Part shown: positions 1 to 11,326 of the stretch, one piece after another | Numbering within the stretch: position 1 is the first letter of the stretch | How the letters are laid out: every line of letters begins with the position of its first letter | Origin: Paraoerskovia sediminicola | GTDB taxonomy: Bacteria > Actinomycetota > Actinomycetes > Actinomycetales > Cellulomonadaceae | Assembly (NCBI RefSeq): GCF_030296575.1 | Contig: NZ_AP027729.1 | Coordinates: 2,356,001-2,420,000 of the forward strand | DNA: 64,000 bases | Direction of reading: 5' to 3' | Notes under the pieces: model-generated | Seen by the model: only the letters and a program-made list of their open reading frames with translations | What the model was told of the DNA's origin: nothing | Databases searched by the model: none | Position numbers and translations under genes: made by a program

Positions 1-993
1 GCCCCGGTGCTGTCGGAGCGCACGGGTGCCGACGTCTACCTCAAGGTCGAGGGGATGAACCCGACCGGCTCCTTCAAGGACCGTGGCATGACGGCGGCGA
101 TGTCCGCCGCCGCCGGTCGCGGGGCCAAGGTCGTCGTGTGCGCGTCGACCGGCAACACGTCGGCGTCGGCCGCGGCCTACGCGACGCGTGCGGGGATGAT
201 CTGCGCGGTGCTCGTCCCGGACGGGAAGATCGCGATGGGCAAGCTCAGCCAGGCGATCGCGCACGGCGCGCGGCTCCTGCAGGTCGACGGCAACTTCGAC
301 GACTGCCTCGTCGCGGCCCGCAAGCTCGCGGAGTCGTACCCGGTCGAGCTGGTGAACTCGGTGAACCCGGACCGGATCGAGGGGCAGAAGACCGGGGCGT
401 TCGAGATCGTGGACGCGCTGGGCGACGCCCCCGACATCCACGTGCTCCCGGTGGGCAACGCGGGCAACATCACCGCGTACTGGAAGGGCTTCCGTGAGTA
501 CGCGGGGCTGTGCCCGGACGCGCCGGGCGGGAGCCTGCCCGCGGTCGCGACGCGGACCCCCGCGATGTGGGGCTTCCAGGCGGCCGGCGCGGCCCCGATC
601 GTCCTCGGTCACCCCGTGACCGAGCCGGAGACGGTCGCCACCGCGATCCGGATCGGCAACCCCGCCTCCTGGCGTCAGGCCGAGGAGGCCCGCGACGACT
701 CGGGCGGCGTCATCGAGTCGGTCACCGACGACCAGATCCTCGCGGCGCACCGGGTGCTCTCGGCCGAGGCGGGCGTCTTCGTCGAGCCCGGGTCAGCGGC
801 AGGGGTCGCCGGACTGCTGTCCCGTGCCGAGCGGGGCCTGGTCCCCGCGGGCGCCCGCGTCACCGTGACCGTGACGGGTCATGGCCTCAAGGACCCGCAG
901 TGGGCCCTGCGGACGCTCGACGGCGCCGACGTCGAGCCGACCCGGGTCAGTGCGGACGTCGTCTCGATCGCCGACGCGCTCGACCTGTCCTGA
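1..993 (+). CDS. thrC: Threonine synthase, 5' end cut by window edge
   Basis: PLP enzyme that converts O-phosphohomoserine to threonine, the last step of threonine synthesis in the cytoplasm. The frame is open from base 1 (A-P-V-L-S-E-R-T-G), so the start lies outside the window; family members carry about 40 more N-terminal residues. The PLP-binding lysine sits in GSFKDRGM (about residue 26 of the visible part), and the phosphate-binding loop [12 protein letters not shown] follows. A second glycine-rich stretch [13 protein letters not shown] is typical of the family. thrB follows after 40 bases, so the two are probably co-transcribed. No frame break is seen in the visible part. Confidence 0.95.
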   Translation, partial: APVLSERTGADVYLKVEGMNPTGSFKDRGMTAAMSAAAGRGAKVVVCASTGNTSASAAAYATRAGMICAVLVPDGKIAMGKLSQAIAHGARLLQVDGNFDDCLVAARKLAESYPVELVNSVNPDRIEGQKTGAFEIVDALGDAPDIHVLPVGNAGNITAYWKGFREYAGLCPDAPGGSLPAVATRTPAMWGFQAAGAAPIVLGHPVTEPETVATAIRIGNPASWRQAEEARDDSGGVIESVTDDQILAAHRVLSAEAGVFVEPGSAAGVAGLLSRAERGLVPAGARVTVTVTGHGLKDPQWALRTLDGADVEPTRVSADVVSIADALDLS

Positions 994-1033
994 CCGTCCG
1001 TCCCTTCCGCGCCCCGACACCTGAGGAGCAGCG

Positions 1034-1959
1034 ATGCAGCTCGGAGCCGACCACGTCCGGGTCCGTGTGCCCGCCACCAGCGCGAACCTGGGTCCCGGCT
1101 TCGACGCTCTGGGCCTCGCGCTCGGGATCCACGACGAGGTCGAGGTGCGCGCGACGGCGTCCGCCGTGGTCCGCGTCGAGGTCGAGGGGGAGGGCGCCGG
1201 TGAGGTGCCGACCGACGCCGACCACCTCGTGGTCCGTGCGCTCCAGGCTGCGCTCGAGCACGTCGGCGCTCCGCTGACCGGCCTGGACGTGCGGTGCGTC
1301 AACCGGATCCCGCACGGTCGCGGGCTGGGGTCGTCGGCGTCGGCGGTCGTCGCAGGGATCGGTGCCGCGAGGGCTCTGATCGCCGACCCGGCGCGGCTCG
1401 ACGACGAGACCGCGCTCGCGCTGGCGGACGAGTTCGAGGGACACCCGGACAACGCAGCTCCTGCGATCGTCGGGGGTGCGACGGTCGCCTGGACCGGGGC
1501 GGGCGGCAGGGTCCGGTCAGTCCCGCTGACCGTGCACCCCGCGGTGCGGGCGACGGTCCTCGTCCCCACGGGCCGGCTCGCGACGAGCCACGCCCGGGGG
1601 TGCTGCCGGCGCAGGTCCCGCACGCCGACGCCGCCCGCGGCGCGGGGCGGGCGGCGCTGCTCGTCGAGGCGCTCGGCCGCCGACCGGACCTGCTCCTGGA
1701 GGCGACGGACGACGTCCTGCACCAGGGGTACCGCGCGCAGGCGATGCCCGGGTCGTGGGATCTCCTGGTCGCGCTCCGCGACGCCGGGTTCGCCGCGACC
1801 GTCTCGGGGGCGGGCCCCGCAGTCCTGGTGCTGGCCGAGGAGTCGACGCTGGGTTCGCTCGACCTCGTGCTCGACGATCTCGTCGGTGGCGCGTCCGGCT
1901 GGAGCGTCGAGCGGCCCGCGATCGACACCGAGGGTCTGCGCTGGGAGCGTCTCGCGTGA
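1034..1959 (+). CDS. thrB: Homoserine kinase (one-base frameshift)
   Basis: GHMP-family kinase that phosphorylates homoserine to feed ThrC next door. ATG at 1034 has GAGGAG 6-11 bases upstream. The N-terminal half shows the GHMP features [18 protein letters not shown] and the ATP loop [12 protein letters not shown]. After [14 protein letters not shown] the frame is lost and the C-terminal half ([16 protein letters not shown] to LRWERLA, including [12 protein letters not shown]) continues one frame over to the TGA at 1957. Adding one G to the GGGGG run near 1598-1602 restores one protein of about 308 residues, the normal size. A sequencing deletion is more likely than a real lesion, since threonine synthesis would otherwise be lost. 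Confidence 0.9.
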
Positions 1960-2248
1960 TCGGAGCCGATCACCGTCGCTCCGGTGGTAGCATGGGCGTG
2001 TCTCCTACCACCTTCGGTCTGTTCGGCCGTGGACGGGTGGCGTGCAGGTGAGGTCGTTCGAGACCTCCGGGCCTCGCGCGATGACTTCGTGCGGCGCTCA
2101 CGCCGGCAAGGGGACAATCCAGCCCGCGTCGTTCTGACGTCGCCGTCGACACGGCGCGAGGCTTCACTGCGTCCCGGCCGTCACGCGCCGGGCGTCGAAA
2201 ACCTGCGGTCGCCTCAGTGCAGGCCGCGTACGAGGGGAAGGGTCCTTC
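1960..2248 (+). other. rho leader region, no gene seen
   Basis: These 289 bases separate thrB from rho. A perfect 6-base-stem hairpin, TGATCG-gagc-CGATCA (1957-1972), overlaps the thrB stop but has no T-run. TAGCAT at 1988-1993 could be a -10 element, without a convincing -35. The rest is GC-rich with no supported reading frame. A long leader is compatible with Rho autoregulation known in other bacteria, but no specific element is recognisable here. Confidence 0.3.
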
Positions 2249-4378
2249 GTGACAGACACCATCGACACCGCTGCGTCGAGCGCCGGCGCAGGCGGCAAGG
2301 GCAGGTCGCTCGGCTCGCTCAAGCTGCCCGAGCTGCAGGCGCTCGCCTCCCAGCTGGGGGTCAAGGGAACCTCGAAGATGCGCAAGAGCGACCTGGTCGC
2401 TGCCATCGGTTCCACCGGCGGTTCGCCGTCCGGCGCGACGAGCGGGTCCGCGCCGGCGAGCCGGACCAGGCAGCCCGCGCGTGCAGCGCAGGGCGCCGGG
2501 GCGTCGGACGGCGCGGCTCGCCCCGACCAGGATCGTCCGGCCGAGCAGCGCTCGACGGACGAGCAGGCACGGAACGCGCCCGCCAAGCGCGGCACGTCCC
2601 GGACGCGTCCGGAGGCGGCCGACGCCGTCGCCGCCGCGCTCAGCGAGACCTCCACCGGGACGCGCGCGGCAGCCGAGGCGCCGGCGCGCACCGACGACCG
2701 GGCCGCTCGGGCCGCTGCCGCCGTCGGCACCATCGGCGGCGAGGAGCGCGGCTCCCGCCGCGCGGGCCGTGCCGCAGGGGCCGCTCGGGGCGAGGGCCAG
2801 GACGCCCAGAACGGCCAGAACGGCCAGGGTGAGCAGGGCGGGAAGAAGCAGGCGGACGACGCCCGTGGCGGGGACACCCAGCCCGGCGGCAACCGCGACG
2901 CTCGGGACGGCCGGGACAACCGCGACAACGGCTCGAACGCCGGCGCGAACGGCTCCGACGGCTCCGACCGCCGGCAGCGCAACAGCAACCAGTCGGGCCA
3001 GAACAACCAGGGCGGCGGTCAGAACCAGAACCGCAACCAGGGCGGCAACCGCAACGACCGCAACGACGACGAGGGCGGCAGCCGTCGCCGTCGGGGGCGC
3101 GACCGTGGTCGAGACCGCAAGCGCAGCGGGCGTGGCAACCGCAGCGGCCCGGGTGACATGGCCAGCCTCGACGAGGTCGAGCTCAGTGCCGACGACGTCC
3201 TGATCCCGGTCGCCGGCATCCTCGACGTCCTGGACAGCTACGCGTTCGTCCGCACCAGCGGCTACCTGCCCGGCCAGAACGACGTCTACGTCTCGCTCGG
3301 CCAGGTCAAGAAGGCCGGGCTGCGGCGCGGCGACGCGGTGACGGGCGCCGTCCGGCAGCCGCAGGGCGGCGACGACAACCAGCAGGGCCAGAGCGCGCGG
3401 CAGAAGTTCAACGCGCTCGTGCGCCTCGACACGGTCAACGGGCTCCCGCCGGAGCAGGCGCGCCAGCGCGCCGACTTCACCAAGCTGACCCCGCTGTACC
3501 CGCAGGAGCGCCTGCGACTGGAGAACGACGAGTCGACGCGGCTCACCCCGCGCGTCATCGACATCGTCGCCCCGATCGGCAAGGGCCAGCGCGGCCTGAT
3601 CGTCGCCCCGCCCAAGGCGGGAAAGACGATCATCATGCAGCAGATCGCGAACGCGATCACGACGAACAACCCTGAGGTCCACCTCATGGTCGTGCTCGTC
3701 GACGAGCGACCTGAAGAGGTCACCGACATGGAGCGCACGGTCAAGGGCGAGGTCATCGCCTCGACCTTCGACCGCCCCGCGTCGGACCACACGATCGTCG
3801 CGGAGCTCGCCATCGAGCGCGCCAAGCGCCTCGTCGAGCTCGGCCAGGACGTCGTGGTGCTCCTCGACTCGCTGACCCGCCTCTCGCGCGCCTACAACCT
3901 GGCGGCGCCGGCCTCGGGTCGCATCCTCTCCGGTGGTGTCGACGCCTCGGCGCTCTACCCGCCGAAGCGCTTCTTCGGTGCGGCGCGCAACATCGAGAAC
4001 GGTGGGTCGCTCACCATCCTCGCGTCGGCGCTCGTCGAGACCGGGTCCAAGATGGACGAGGTCATCTTCGAGGAGTTCAAGGGCACCGGGAACATGGAGC
4101 TGCGGCTCTCCCGGAACCTCGCGGACAAGCGGATCTTCCCCGCCGTCGACGTCAACGCGTCGGGCACCCGCCGCGAGGAGGTCCTGCTCAGCCGCGACGA
4201 GCTCGGCATCGTCTACAAGCTGCGTCGCGTGCTCGGCGGGCTCGACCAGCAGCAGGCGATCGAGCTCATGCTCGGCAAGCTCAAGGACACCAAGACCAAC
4301 GTGGAGTTCCTGCTGCAGGTCCAGAAGACGACGCCCGCGAACTTCGCGGACGGCGACCAGCCGGGCCGCACGGTCTGA
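2249..4378 (+). CDS. rho: Transcription termination factor Rho
   Basis: Hexameric RNA-dependent ATPase that ends transcription at Rho-dependent sites. GTG start at 2249 with a purine-rich GAGGGGAAGGG upstream; 709 residues, much longer than E. coli Rho (419). Order: N-terminal SAP-like helical segment ([16 protein letters not shown], about 19-35); a long low-complexity insert (about 50-300) moving from Ala/Thr/Arg-rich to Asn/Gln/Gly-rich (about 230-275) to Arg-rich; an RNA-binding cold-shock-like fold ([22 protein letters not shown]); then the ATPase with P-loop PPKAGKT (about 453-459) and Walker [17 protein letters not shown] (about 534). Such inserts are common in actinobacterial Rho and extend RNA binding. 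Confidence 0.97.
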   Translation: MTDTIDTAASSAGAGGKGRSLGSLKLPELQALASQLGVKGTSKMRKSDLVAAIGSTGGSPSGATSGSAPASRTRQPARAAQGAGASDGAARPDQDRPAEQRSTDEQARNAPAKRGTSRTRPEAADAVAAALSETSTGTRAAAEAPARTDDRAARAAAAVGTIGGEERGSRRAGRAAGAARGEGQDAQNGQNGQGEQGGKKQADDARGGDTQPGGNRDARDGRDNRDNGSNAGANGSDGSDRRQRNSNQSGQNNQGGGQNQNRNQGGNRNDRNDDEGGSRRRRGRDRGRDRKRSGRGNRSGPGDMASLDEVELSADDVLIPVAGILDVLDSYAFVRTSGYLPGQNDVYVSLGQVKKAGLRRGDAVTGAVRQPQGGDDNQQGQSARQKFNALVRLDTVNGLPPEQARQRADFTKLTPLYPQERLRLENDESTRLTPRVIDIVAPIGKGQRGLIVAPPKAGKTIIMQQIANAITTNNPEVHLMVVLVDERPEEVTDMERTVKGEVIASTFDRPASDHTIVAELAIERAKRLVELGQDVVVLLDSLTRLSRAYNLAAPASGRILSGGVDASALYPPKRFFGAARNIENGGSLTILASALVETGSKMDEVIFEEFKGTGNMELRLSRNLADKRIFPAVDVNASGTRREEVLLSRDELGIVYKLRRVLGGLDQQQAIELMLGKLKDTKTNVEFLLQVQKTTPANFADGDQPGRTV

Positions 4379-4443
4379 CCGGAGGCCCCGGCGATCGGTT
4401 CGGTCCACGCCTCGAAGGACGCTCTGGACCGGGCCGGGAAGAT

Positions 4444-4472
4444 TTCGGGACCGCTCGCGGTTCTGGCACAAT
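4444..4472 (+). promoter_or_regulatory. Possible promoter for rpmE
   Basis: TTCGGG (4444-4449) and CACAAT (4467-4472), spaced 17 bases, lie about 75 bases before the rpmE start in the most AT-rich part of the rho-rpmE gap. The match to sigma-70-type consensus is partial, so this is inference only. Confidence 0.3.
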
Positions 4473-4546
4473 GATCGGTTGGTCACCGGTTCACGACGGC
4501 GTTCCTCGCCGCCGACCCGGAGACACCCCATATCAAGGAGAGTTTC

Positions 4547-4765
4547 GTGAAGGCTGAGATCCACCCCGAGTACGTCGCGACCCAGGTCACCTGCACCTGC
4601 GGCAACACGTTCGTCACCCGCAGCACCGAGACGTCCGGCAAGATCGCCGCCGACGTCTGCAGCGCGTGCCACCCGTTCTACACCGGCAAGCAGAAGATCC
4701 TCGACACCGGTGGTCGCGTGGCCCGCTTCCAGGCTCGCTACGGCAAGAAGGCCGAGAGCAAGTAG
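4547..4765 (+). CDS. rpmE: 50S ribosomal protein bL31, zinc-binding form
   Basis: Large-subunit ribosomal protein of 72 residues starting at GTG 4547 with AAGGAG at 4535-4540. The opening [10 protein letters not shown] is the standard bL31 start. Four cysteines, C16, C18, C38 and C41 (CTC and CSAC), form the zinc ribbon that marks the C+ form, as opposed to the zinc-free paralogue made under zinc limitation. It sits between rho and prfA as in mycobacteria. Confidence 0.97.
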   Translation: MKAEIHPEYVATQVTCTCGNTFVTRSTETSGKIAADVCSACHPFYTGKQKILDTGGRVARFQARYGKKAESK

Positions 4766-4773
4766 CTCTTCCG

Positions 4774-4837
4774 CAGCGCCGGTGGTCCGTGCCGTCAACC
4801 TCTCCAGGGGCAGACGGCGTCCCGACCGCCGGCGCTG
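4774..4837 (+). other. Inverted repeat between rpmE and prfA
   Basis: Arms 4774-4787 and 4824-4837 pair over 14 bases with one G-T wobble, leaving a 36-base loop, immediately after the rpmE stop (4763-4765). It may end or slow transcription after rpmE or protect the 3' end of its mRNA. No T-run follows. Confidence 0.35.
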
Positions 4838-4894
4838 TCGTCGTTTCCGGTGGCCTGTCCTGGTCGCAGGAGCACTGCCGACCAGGGAGTCACC

Positions 4895-5989
4895 GTGAGC
4901 GAGACGTTCGCCGCAGTCCAGCCCATGCTCGACGAGCACGCCTCGATCGAGGCGGACCTCGCAGACCCCGCCGTGCACGCGGACGCCGGCCGCGCCCGGA
5001 CGCTCGGGCGCCGCTACGCCGAGCTGGGTCGTGTCGTGGCCGCCCACCGCGCGTGGCGACAGGCCACCGACGACCTCGAGGCGGCGACCGAGCTCGCGGC
5101 CGAGGACCCCTCGTTCGCCGAGGAGGTCCCGGCGCTGCGGTCCGCCGCGGAGGACGCCACCGAGACCCTGCGTCGCGTCCTGATCCCGCGGGACCCGGAC
5201 GACGGCCGTGACGTGATCCTCGAGGTCAAGGCAGGGGAGGGTGGCGAGGAGTCCGCGCTGTTCGCCGGCGACCTGCTGCGCATGTACGTCCGGTACGCCG
5301 AGCGGCAGGGCTGGAAGACCGAGGTCATCGAGGCCACCGAGTCCGACCTCGGAGGGTTCAAGGACGTCCAGGTCGCCGTCAAGGCGAAGGGGGCCGTGGC
5401 TCCCGAGGACGGGGTGTGGGCGCACCTGAAGTACGAGGGTGGCGTCCACCGCGTCCAGCGCGTACCGGTGACCGAGTCCCAGGGGCGCATCCACACCTCC
5501 GCCGCGGGCGTGCTCGTGTTCCCCGAGGTCGAGGACGTCGGCGAGGTCGAGATCGACCAGAACGACCTGCGGATCGACGTCTACCGCTCCTCGGGCCCCG
5601 GCGGACAGTCGGTCAACACCACCGACTCGGCCGTGCGCATCACCCACGTCCCGACCGGGATCGTCGTGTCGATGCAGAACGAGAAGTCACAGCTGCAGAA
5701 CCGCGAGCAGGCGATGCGCGTGCTGCGCGCCCGGCTGCTCGCCGCCCAGCAGGAGGCCGCCGCCGCCGAGTCCGCCGAGCTGCGCCGGTCGCAGGTGCGC
5801 ACCGTGGACCGGTCCGAGCGCATCCGCACGTACAACTTCCCGGAGAACCGCATCGCGGACCACCGCACGGGCTACAAGGCGTACAACCTGGACCACGTGC
5901 TCGACGGCGACCTCGACCCGGTCGTGCGCTCGGCGATCGAGGCCGACGAGGCCGCGCGGCTCGCGGACGCGGGCGGGGCCGCCGGGTGA
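4895..5989 (+). CDS. prfA: Peptide chain release factor 1
   Basis: Releases finished polypeptides at UAG and UAA codons. I choose GTG 4895 ([22 protein letters not shown], 364 residues); the open frame reaches back to 4850 but the extra residues are not family-like. Domain 2 carries the P-x-T codon-recognition tripeptide as PVT in [17 protein letters not shown], which marks RF1 and not RF2. The catalytic GGQ is in [20 protein letters not shown]. The stop overlaps the start of prmC, whose product methylates this GGQ glutamine, a classic functional pairing. Confidence 0.97.
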   Translation: MSETFAAVQPMLDEHASIEADLADPAVHADAGRARTLGRRYAELGRVVAAHRAWRQATDDLEAATELAAEDPSFAEEVPALRSAAEDATETLRRVLIPRDPDDGRDVILEVKAGEGGEESALFAGDLLRMYVRYAERQGWKTEVIEATESDLGGFKDVQVAVKAKGAVAPEDGVWAHLKYEGGVHRVQRVPVTESQGRIHTSAAGVLVFPEVEDVGEVEIDQNDLRIDVYRSSGPGGQSVNTTDSAVRITHVPTGIVVSMQNEKSQLQNREQAMRVLRARLLAAQQEAAAAESAELRRSQVRTVDRSERIRTYNFPENRIADHRTGYKAYNLDHVLDGDLDPVVRSAIEADEAARLADAGGAAG

Positions 5990-7059
5990 TCTCGGGGACC
6001 ACGCGCGTCGCGGACCTGCTCCGCCAGGCGGCGACGCGCCTCGCCGAGGCCGGGGTGCCGAGTCCGCGCACCGACGCTGAGCTGCTGGTCGCGCACGCGG
6101 CGCGCGCGAGCCGGGCCGACGTCCAGCGCGCCGCCCTGCTCGGGCGCACCCTCGACGCCCTGGTCGGAGGTGCCGGTGCGCCCGGTGCGAATGCGATCGG
6201 GGACGATGTCGCCGGTGCGGGCGAGCGGGTCGTCGACGCCGGGAGCGACGGGCTCGGGCCGCTCGTCGAGGACGTCCTGGCACGTCGCGCCGCGCGAGAG
6301 CCCCTGCAGCACATCACCGGGCTCGCGCCGTTCCGGCGGACCGAGCTCGCCGTGGGGCCCGGCGTCTTCGTCCCGCGCCCCGAGACCGAGGCGGTCGCCG
6401 AGGTCGCCCTCGAGGAGGCGCGCGCCGTCGTCCGGCGGTCCGGTTCCGCGCTGGTCGTCGACCTGTGCACGGGTTCGGGGGCGATCGCGCTCGCGATCGC
6501 CGACGAGGTGCCGGGCGCGCAGGTCCACGCCGTCGAGCTCGACGCCGACGCGTACGCGTGGGCCCGGCGCAACGTCGAGGCCGCCGCCGTCCTCCCGAGG
6601 GCGGGAGGCGCCGTCCGCCTCGTGCGCGGCGACGCGCGCACCGCGCTCGCCGAGCTGGACGGGCGGTGCGACGTCGTGGTGAGCAACCCGCCGTACGTCC
6701 CGTCGGACGCCGTCCCGCGCGACCCCGAGGTCGCTCACCACGACCCGGAGGTCGCCCTCTACGGCCTCGGGCCCGACGGGCTCGAGGTGCCCCGCGGCGT
6801 CGCCGCCGCAGCCGCCAGGCTGCTGGCGCCGGGCGGGCTCTTCGTCATGGAGCACGCCGAGGTCCAGGCCGAGGACGCCCGCAGGCTGCTCGAGGCCTGC
6901 GGGTTCGCGGACGTGCGCACCGTGGCGGACCTCACCGGACGCGACCGCATGGCCGTCGGGCGGTGCGGTGGTGGCGTGAGCGGCGACCCGCGCGGCGGAC
7001 CCGCCGGCTCCCGCAGGGCCGTGAGCCGGCCCGGGGCCGTGGGAGACTGTGGCGCGTGA
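5986..7059 (+). CDS. prmC: Release-factor glutamine methyltransferase PrmC (HemK)
   Basis: SAM-dependent N5-methyltransferase that modifies the glutamine of the GGQ motif in RF1 and RF2. GTG 5986 overlaps the prfA stop (GTGA), implying translational coupling. The N-terminal helical substrate domain precedes a Rossmann fold with the SAM motif [16 protein letters not shown] and the diagnostic catalytic NPPY in [22 protein letters not shown]. At 357 residues it is longer than most; the extra length is an Ala/Gly-rich loop (about 63-90) and a Gly/Arg-rich C-terminal tail. Also known as hemK in older annotation. Confidence 0.94.
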   Translation: MISGTTRVADLLRQAATRLAEAGVPSPRTDAELLVAHAARASRADVQRAALLGRTLDALVGGAGAPGANAIGDDVAGAGERVVDAGSDGLGPLVEDVLARRAAREPLQHITGLAPFRRTELAVGPGVFVPRPETEAVAEVALEEARAVVRRSGSALVVDLCTGSGAIALAIADEVPGAQVHAVELDADAYAWARRNVEAAAVLPRAGGAVRLVRGDARTALAELDGRCDVVVSNPPYVPSDAVPRDPEVAHHDPEVALYGLGPDGLEVPRGVAAAAARLLAPGGLFVMEHAEVQAEDARRLLEACGFADVRTVADLTGRDRMAVGRCGGGVSGDPRGGPAGSRRAVSRPGAVGDCGA

Positions 7060-7719
7060 GTCCGGTGCTGCGAGACGTGAGCGACCCTGCGACCTGGGGA
7101 CCTGCGATGGACGAGGCGGTGCACACGCTGTCGCGGGGCGCGCTGGTCGTGCTGCCCACCGACACCGTCTACGGCGTCGGGTCCGACGCCTTCCAGCCGG
7201 ACGCCGTGGCCGCGCTGCTCGCCTCCAAGGGACGCGGCCGCCAGATGCCGCCGCCCGTGCTGGTGCCTGACCTGCGCACCCTCGACGGGCTCGCCACCTC
7301 GGTGCCCGCGAGCGCGCGCGCCCTCGCCGAGGCCTTCTGGCCCGGGGGCTGACGTTGATCCTCGCGGCGCAACCGTCGCTGGCCTGGGACCTCGGGGAGA
7401 CCCGCGGGACGGTGGCGCTCCGGATGCCGGACCACCCGGCCGCGCTCGCGCTGCTGCGGCGCACCGGCCCCTGGCGGTCTCGAGCGCCAACCGGACCGGA
7501 CGTCCCGCCGCGCTCGACGCGCAGGACGCCGCCGAGCAGCTGGGGGATTCGGTCGCGGTCTACCTCGACGCCGGTCCCGTGACGGGCGGCGTCGCGTCGA
7601 CCATCGTCGACGCCACCGGGGACGTCCTGACCGTCGTCCGCGAGGGGGCGCTGACCCTCGCCGAGCTGAACGAGGTCGTCGACGGGCAGATCCGCGGGCC
7701 GGGCGGCGATGCCGGGTGA
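7056..7719 (+). CDS. tsaC: L-threonylcarbamoyladenylate synthase (Sua5/YrdC family), two frameshifts
   Basis: Makes threonylcarbamoyl-AMP for the t6A37 modification of ANN-decoding tRNAs. GTG 7056 overlaps the prmC stop (GTGA). The first part carries VVLPTDTVYGVGSDAF and the KGRGR region of the active site, ending prematurely at 7352. The frame then shifts: one missing G in the run near 7343-7348 (WPGG-LTLILAAQP) and one missing C near 7468-7472 (TGP-LAVSSANRTG). The reconstructed SSANRTG is the family signature. With both repaired the product is about 221 residues and its stop overlaps the start of wecA. The two lesions look like sequence errors, since the gene is usually essential. Confidence 0.88.
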
Positions 7720-8930
7720 GGGTATACCTCCTGGTCATGCTCATCGCGGCCGCGGCGACGTTCCTGCTGACGCCGTTCTCCCGCTGGGTGGCGCTGCGCG
7801 TCGGCGCGATCACCGCCGTGCGCGCCCGGGACGTGCACTCCGTGCCGATCCCGCGCCTCGGTGGGCTCGGTATGACGATCGGGTTCGCGGTCGCCGTCGT
7901 GTTCGCGAGCCAGATGCCGTTCCTGGCCCCGGTCTTCGAGGTGGACCGGCAGGCGTGGGCCGTCGTCGGCGGGGCCGCGATGGTCTGCGCCCTCGGTGCG
8001 GCCGACGACATCTGGGACCTCGACTGGACCACGAAGCTCGCCGGGCAGGTGCTGGCCGCCGGGGCGATGGCCCTCGGCGGGATCAGCCTCATCACCCTCC
8101 CCATCGGTGGCCTGACCATCGCGACCCCGGGGCTGTCGCTGATCGCGACCGTCTTCGTGATCGTCGTCGCGATGAACGCCGTCAACTTCGTCGACGGCCT
8201 CGACGGCCTCGCCTCGGGGATCATCGCGATCGGCGGGTCGGCGTTCTTCCTCTACACCTACCTGCTCACCCGGCAGGCGAGCTCGACCGACTTCTCGAGC
8301 CTCGCGACGCTGATCGTGGCGGCGCTCGTCGGCATCTGCCTCGGGTTCCTCCCGCACAACTTCCACCCTGCGCGGATCTTCATGGGTGACTCCGGGTCGA
8401 TGGTGCTCGGGCTCGTCATGGCGGCCGCCGGCATCATCGTGACCGGACGCATCGACCCCGCGACGATCAGCGGCGCCCAGGCGTTCCCCGCCTTCCTCCC
8501 GATCATCCTGCCGTTCGCGGCGCTGCTGCTGCCGCTGCTCGACATGGGTCTCGCGGTCGTCCGGCGGCTCGCCCGCGGGCAGAGCCCGTTCGCGCCGGAC
8601 CGCATGCACCTGCACCACCGCATGCTGGCCATCGGACACTCGCACCGGCGTGCGGTCGTGATCCTGTACGTCTGGACCGCGGTGTTCGCGTTCGGCGCGA
8701 CGGCGCTCGTCCTCTGGCCGTGGCGACCCGTCCTGATCGGGACGCTGGTCGCGGCAGCCGTCGCGCTCGCTCTCACGCTCGGCCCGCTGCGCCACCGCGG
8801 ACGCTTCCTCGACGACGGGGAGCACGAGACCACAGCCCCTCCGGCCCGGCCGGCGGTGCGCACGACGCCGGCCGCGGCAGGCCACCCGGCGAGCTCCGCC
8901 GGGATCGACACGAAGGAACGACATGGGTGA
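7716..8930 (+). CDS. wecA: Polyprenyl-phosphate GlcNAc-1-phosphate transferase (WecA/MraY family)
   Basis: Integral membrane enzyme that transfers GlcNAc-1-phosphate from UDP-GlcNAc to a polyprenyl phosphate, the first step of cell-wall linker or polysaccharide assembly. GTG 7716 overlaps the tsaC stop. The 404-residue protein has about ten hydrophobic segments with the family motifs PRLGG, aspartate-rich NFVDGLDGLASG (about 155-166), FMGDSGSMVLG (about 222) and the histidine motif RMHLHHRML (about 294). Position between tsaC and the ATP synthase genes matches mycobacterial wecA (rfe). The C-terminal tail is a polar Ala/Pro/Thr-rich extension. The sugar specificity is inferred from context. 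Confidence 0.87.
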   Translation: MRVYLLVMLIAAAATFLLTPFSRWVALRVGAITAVRARDVHSVPIPRLGGLGMTIGFAVAVVFASQMPFLAPVFEVDRQAWAVVGGAAMVCALGAADDIWDLDWTTKLAGQVLAAGAMALGGISLITLPIGGLTIATPGLSLIATVFVIVVAMNAVNFVDGLDGLASGIIAIGGSAFFLYTYLLTRQASSTDFSSLATLIVAALVGICLGFLPHNFHPARIFMGDSGSMVLGLVMAAAGIIVTGRIDPATISGAQAFPAFLPIILPFAALLLPLLDMGLAVVRRLARGQSPFAPDRMHLHHRMLAIGHSHRRAVVILYVWTAVFAFGATALVLWPWRPVLIGTLVAAAVALALTLGPLRHRGRFLDDGEHETTAPPARPAVRTTPAAAGHPASSAGIDTKERHG

Positions 8931-9450
8931 CGCGACGAACGACGACGACCGCACGCAGGAGCGCTCCGCTCCCGGACCGGCCGGCGACGGGCCCACGGCC
9001 GGTAGCGGTCCCGCAGGACAGCCCGACGCACGCGGCTCGGGCGACGTCTTCCGCGTCGCCCTGCGCGACGTGGTCGTCATGCTGATCTGCCTCGCGATCG
9101 TCGGGGTGGGCGTCGGCGTGCTGGTCGACGGCGCGCGCGGCGCCTGGGGCGCGCTGCTGGGCGTCGCCATCGCGCTGGTGTTCTCCGGGACGACCGTCTG
9201 GGCGATGCACCGGACCGCCGGCTCCTCGGCGACGACCATGGCGGCGGTCGTCATGGGTAGCTGGATCGCGAAGATGGTGGTCGTCGTGGCTGCGCTCGTG
9301 GTGCTCCGGGGCATGGACTTCTACAACACGTACGTGTTCGCGGCGGTGCTCCTCGTCGGGACCATCGGCTCGGCGTTCGTCGACTACCGGGCGGTCGACC
9401 GATCCCGGGTCCCGTACGTCGAACCCGGGTCGCGGGACGGAGCTCCCTGA
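8923..9450 (+). CDS. AtpI-like small membrane protein
   Basis: 175-residue membrane protein whose ATG lies inside the end of wecA (8-base overlap) after AAGGAACGAC. About 45 polar residues are followed by four hydrophobic helices (VVVMLICLAIVGVGVGVLVDG; WGALLGVAIALVFSG; MAAVVMGSWIAKMVVVVAALVVL; FAAVLLVGTIGSAFV). Members of this position-conserved family are usually called AtpI-like and are proposed to help c-ring assembly or cation uptake. Sequence conservation to classical AtpI is weak, so the role is inferred from its place directly before atpB. Confidence 0.65.
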   Translation: MGDATNDDDRTQERSAPGPAGDGPTAGSGPAGQPDARGSGDVFRVALRDVVVMLICLAIVGVGVGVLVDGARGAWGALLGVAIALVFSGTTVWAMHRTAGSSATTMAAVVMGSWIAKMVVVVAALVVLRGMDFYNTYVFAAVLLVGTIGSAFVDYRAVDRSRVPYVEPGSRDGAP

Positions 9451-9477
9451 CGTCCTGTGCGGGCCCGCGGATAGGTT
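9447..9477 (+). promoter_or_regulatory. Possible promoter of the ATP synthase operon
   Basis: CTGACG (9447-9452) and TAGGTT (9472-9477) are separated by 19 bases in the 99-base gap before atpB, next to the AT-rich stretch GGTTACGCTTACTCC. Spacing is a little long, so confidence is low, but this is the only sizeable gap before the operon. Confidence 0.3.
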
Positions 9478-9549
9478 ACGCTTACTCCGAATCCATGAAG
9501 GCCTGGTCCGACGTCGTGCCCGCATCTGCTTGTCGCAGGCGCCCGATGT

Positions 9550-10394
9550 GTGACCCAAGACCACTGGGAGATCATCCTGTATCCCCTCGCGACCTCCCTG
9601 ACCATCGCTGCCTCGAGCGAGGGTGAGAGCGGCTTCCACGCGCCGACCATCGCCGACTTCTTCCCGCCCGCGATCTTCTTCGAGGGCACGAACTTCGAGT
9701 TCAACCGGATCCAGCTGGTCCGCGTGATCATGATGGTCGTCGTCCTGACGATCTTCGTGATCGCCGCGCGACGCGCCACGGTGGTCCCCGGACGCTTCCA
9801 GAACGCGATCGAGATGATCCTCGACTTCGTCCGGGTGAACGTCGTCGACGAGATCATGGGAGCCGAGCGCGGCAAGAAGTACGTGCGGATGATCACCACG
9901 ATCTTCGTCACGATCCTCGCCTTCAACCTCACGGGCATCATCCCGGGGCTCAACATGGCGGGCACCGCGCTGATGGGCGTCCCGCTCCTGCTCGCCCTCT
10001 GGGTCTTCGTCGTCTACTGGCAGGCCGGCATCCAGAAGCACGGCCTCGGCGGCTACCTCAAGAGCACGCTGTTCCCCCGGGGATCCCCGCACCGATCTAC
10101 CTGATCGTCGCGCCGATCGAGCTGCTCCAGATCCTCGTGATACGGCCCGCCTCGCTCGCGATCCGACTCGTGTCGAACATGGTCGCCGGGCACATCATGC
10201 TGGCGCTCTGCTTCGCCGCGACGCAGTACTTCATCTTCGAGGCTGCTCCCGCGATGAAGGCCTTCGGGGTCCTCACCTTCGCCGGCGGCTTCGTCTTCAC
10301 CCTCTTCGAGCTCCTGGTCGCAGCGCTGCAGGCGTACATCTTCGCCCTGCTCGCCGCGGTCTACGTCAACATGTCGCTCGAGGAGGAGCACTGA
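9550..10394 (+). CDS. atpB: ATP synthase F0 subunit a (one-base frameshift)
   Basis: Membrane stator subunit that forms the proton half-channels against the c-ring. The first part (GESGFHAPTIADFFPP, FEFNRIQLVRVIMMVVV, LTGIIPGLNMAG) ends out of frame at 10104; the rest (APIELLQILVIRPASLAIRLVSNMVAGHIML to YVNMSLEEEH) continues one frame over. Adding one C to the CCCCC run at about 10074-10078 gives LFPPGIPAPIYLIVAPIELL and one 281-residue protein with the essential arginine in RPASLAIRL. GTG 9550 is the first in-frame start but has no clear ribosome site, so the N terminus is uncertain. The lesion is almost surely a sequence error. Confidence 0.92.

Positions 10395-11325
<931 letters not shown>

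Positions 11326-11326
<1 letters not shown>

Noticed and set aside
1970..5647. Very long minus-strand open frame (over 1200 codons) across rho, rpmE and prfA
   Set aside because: It is the antisense of three well-supported genes; GC-rich codon bias keeps such frames open. The translation is Arg/Leu/Val/Asp-rich with no domain.
9451..9549. tRNA or small RNA before atpB
   Set aside because: No cloverleaf, T-loop or stable hairpin could be built; the AT-rich island fits a promoter better.
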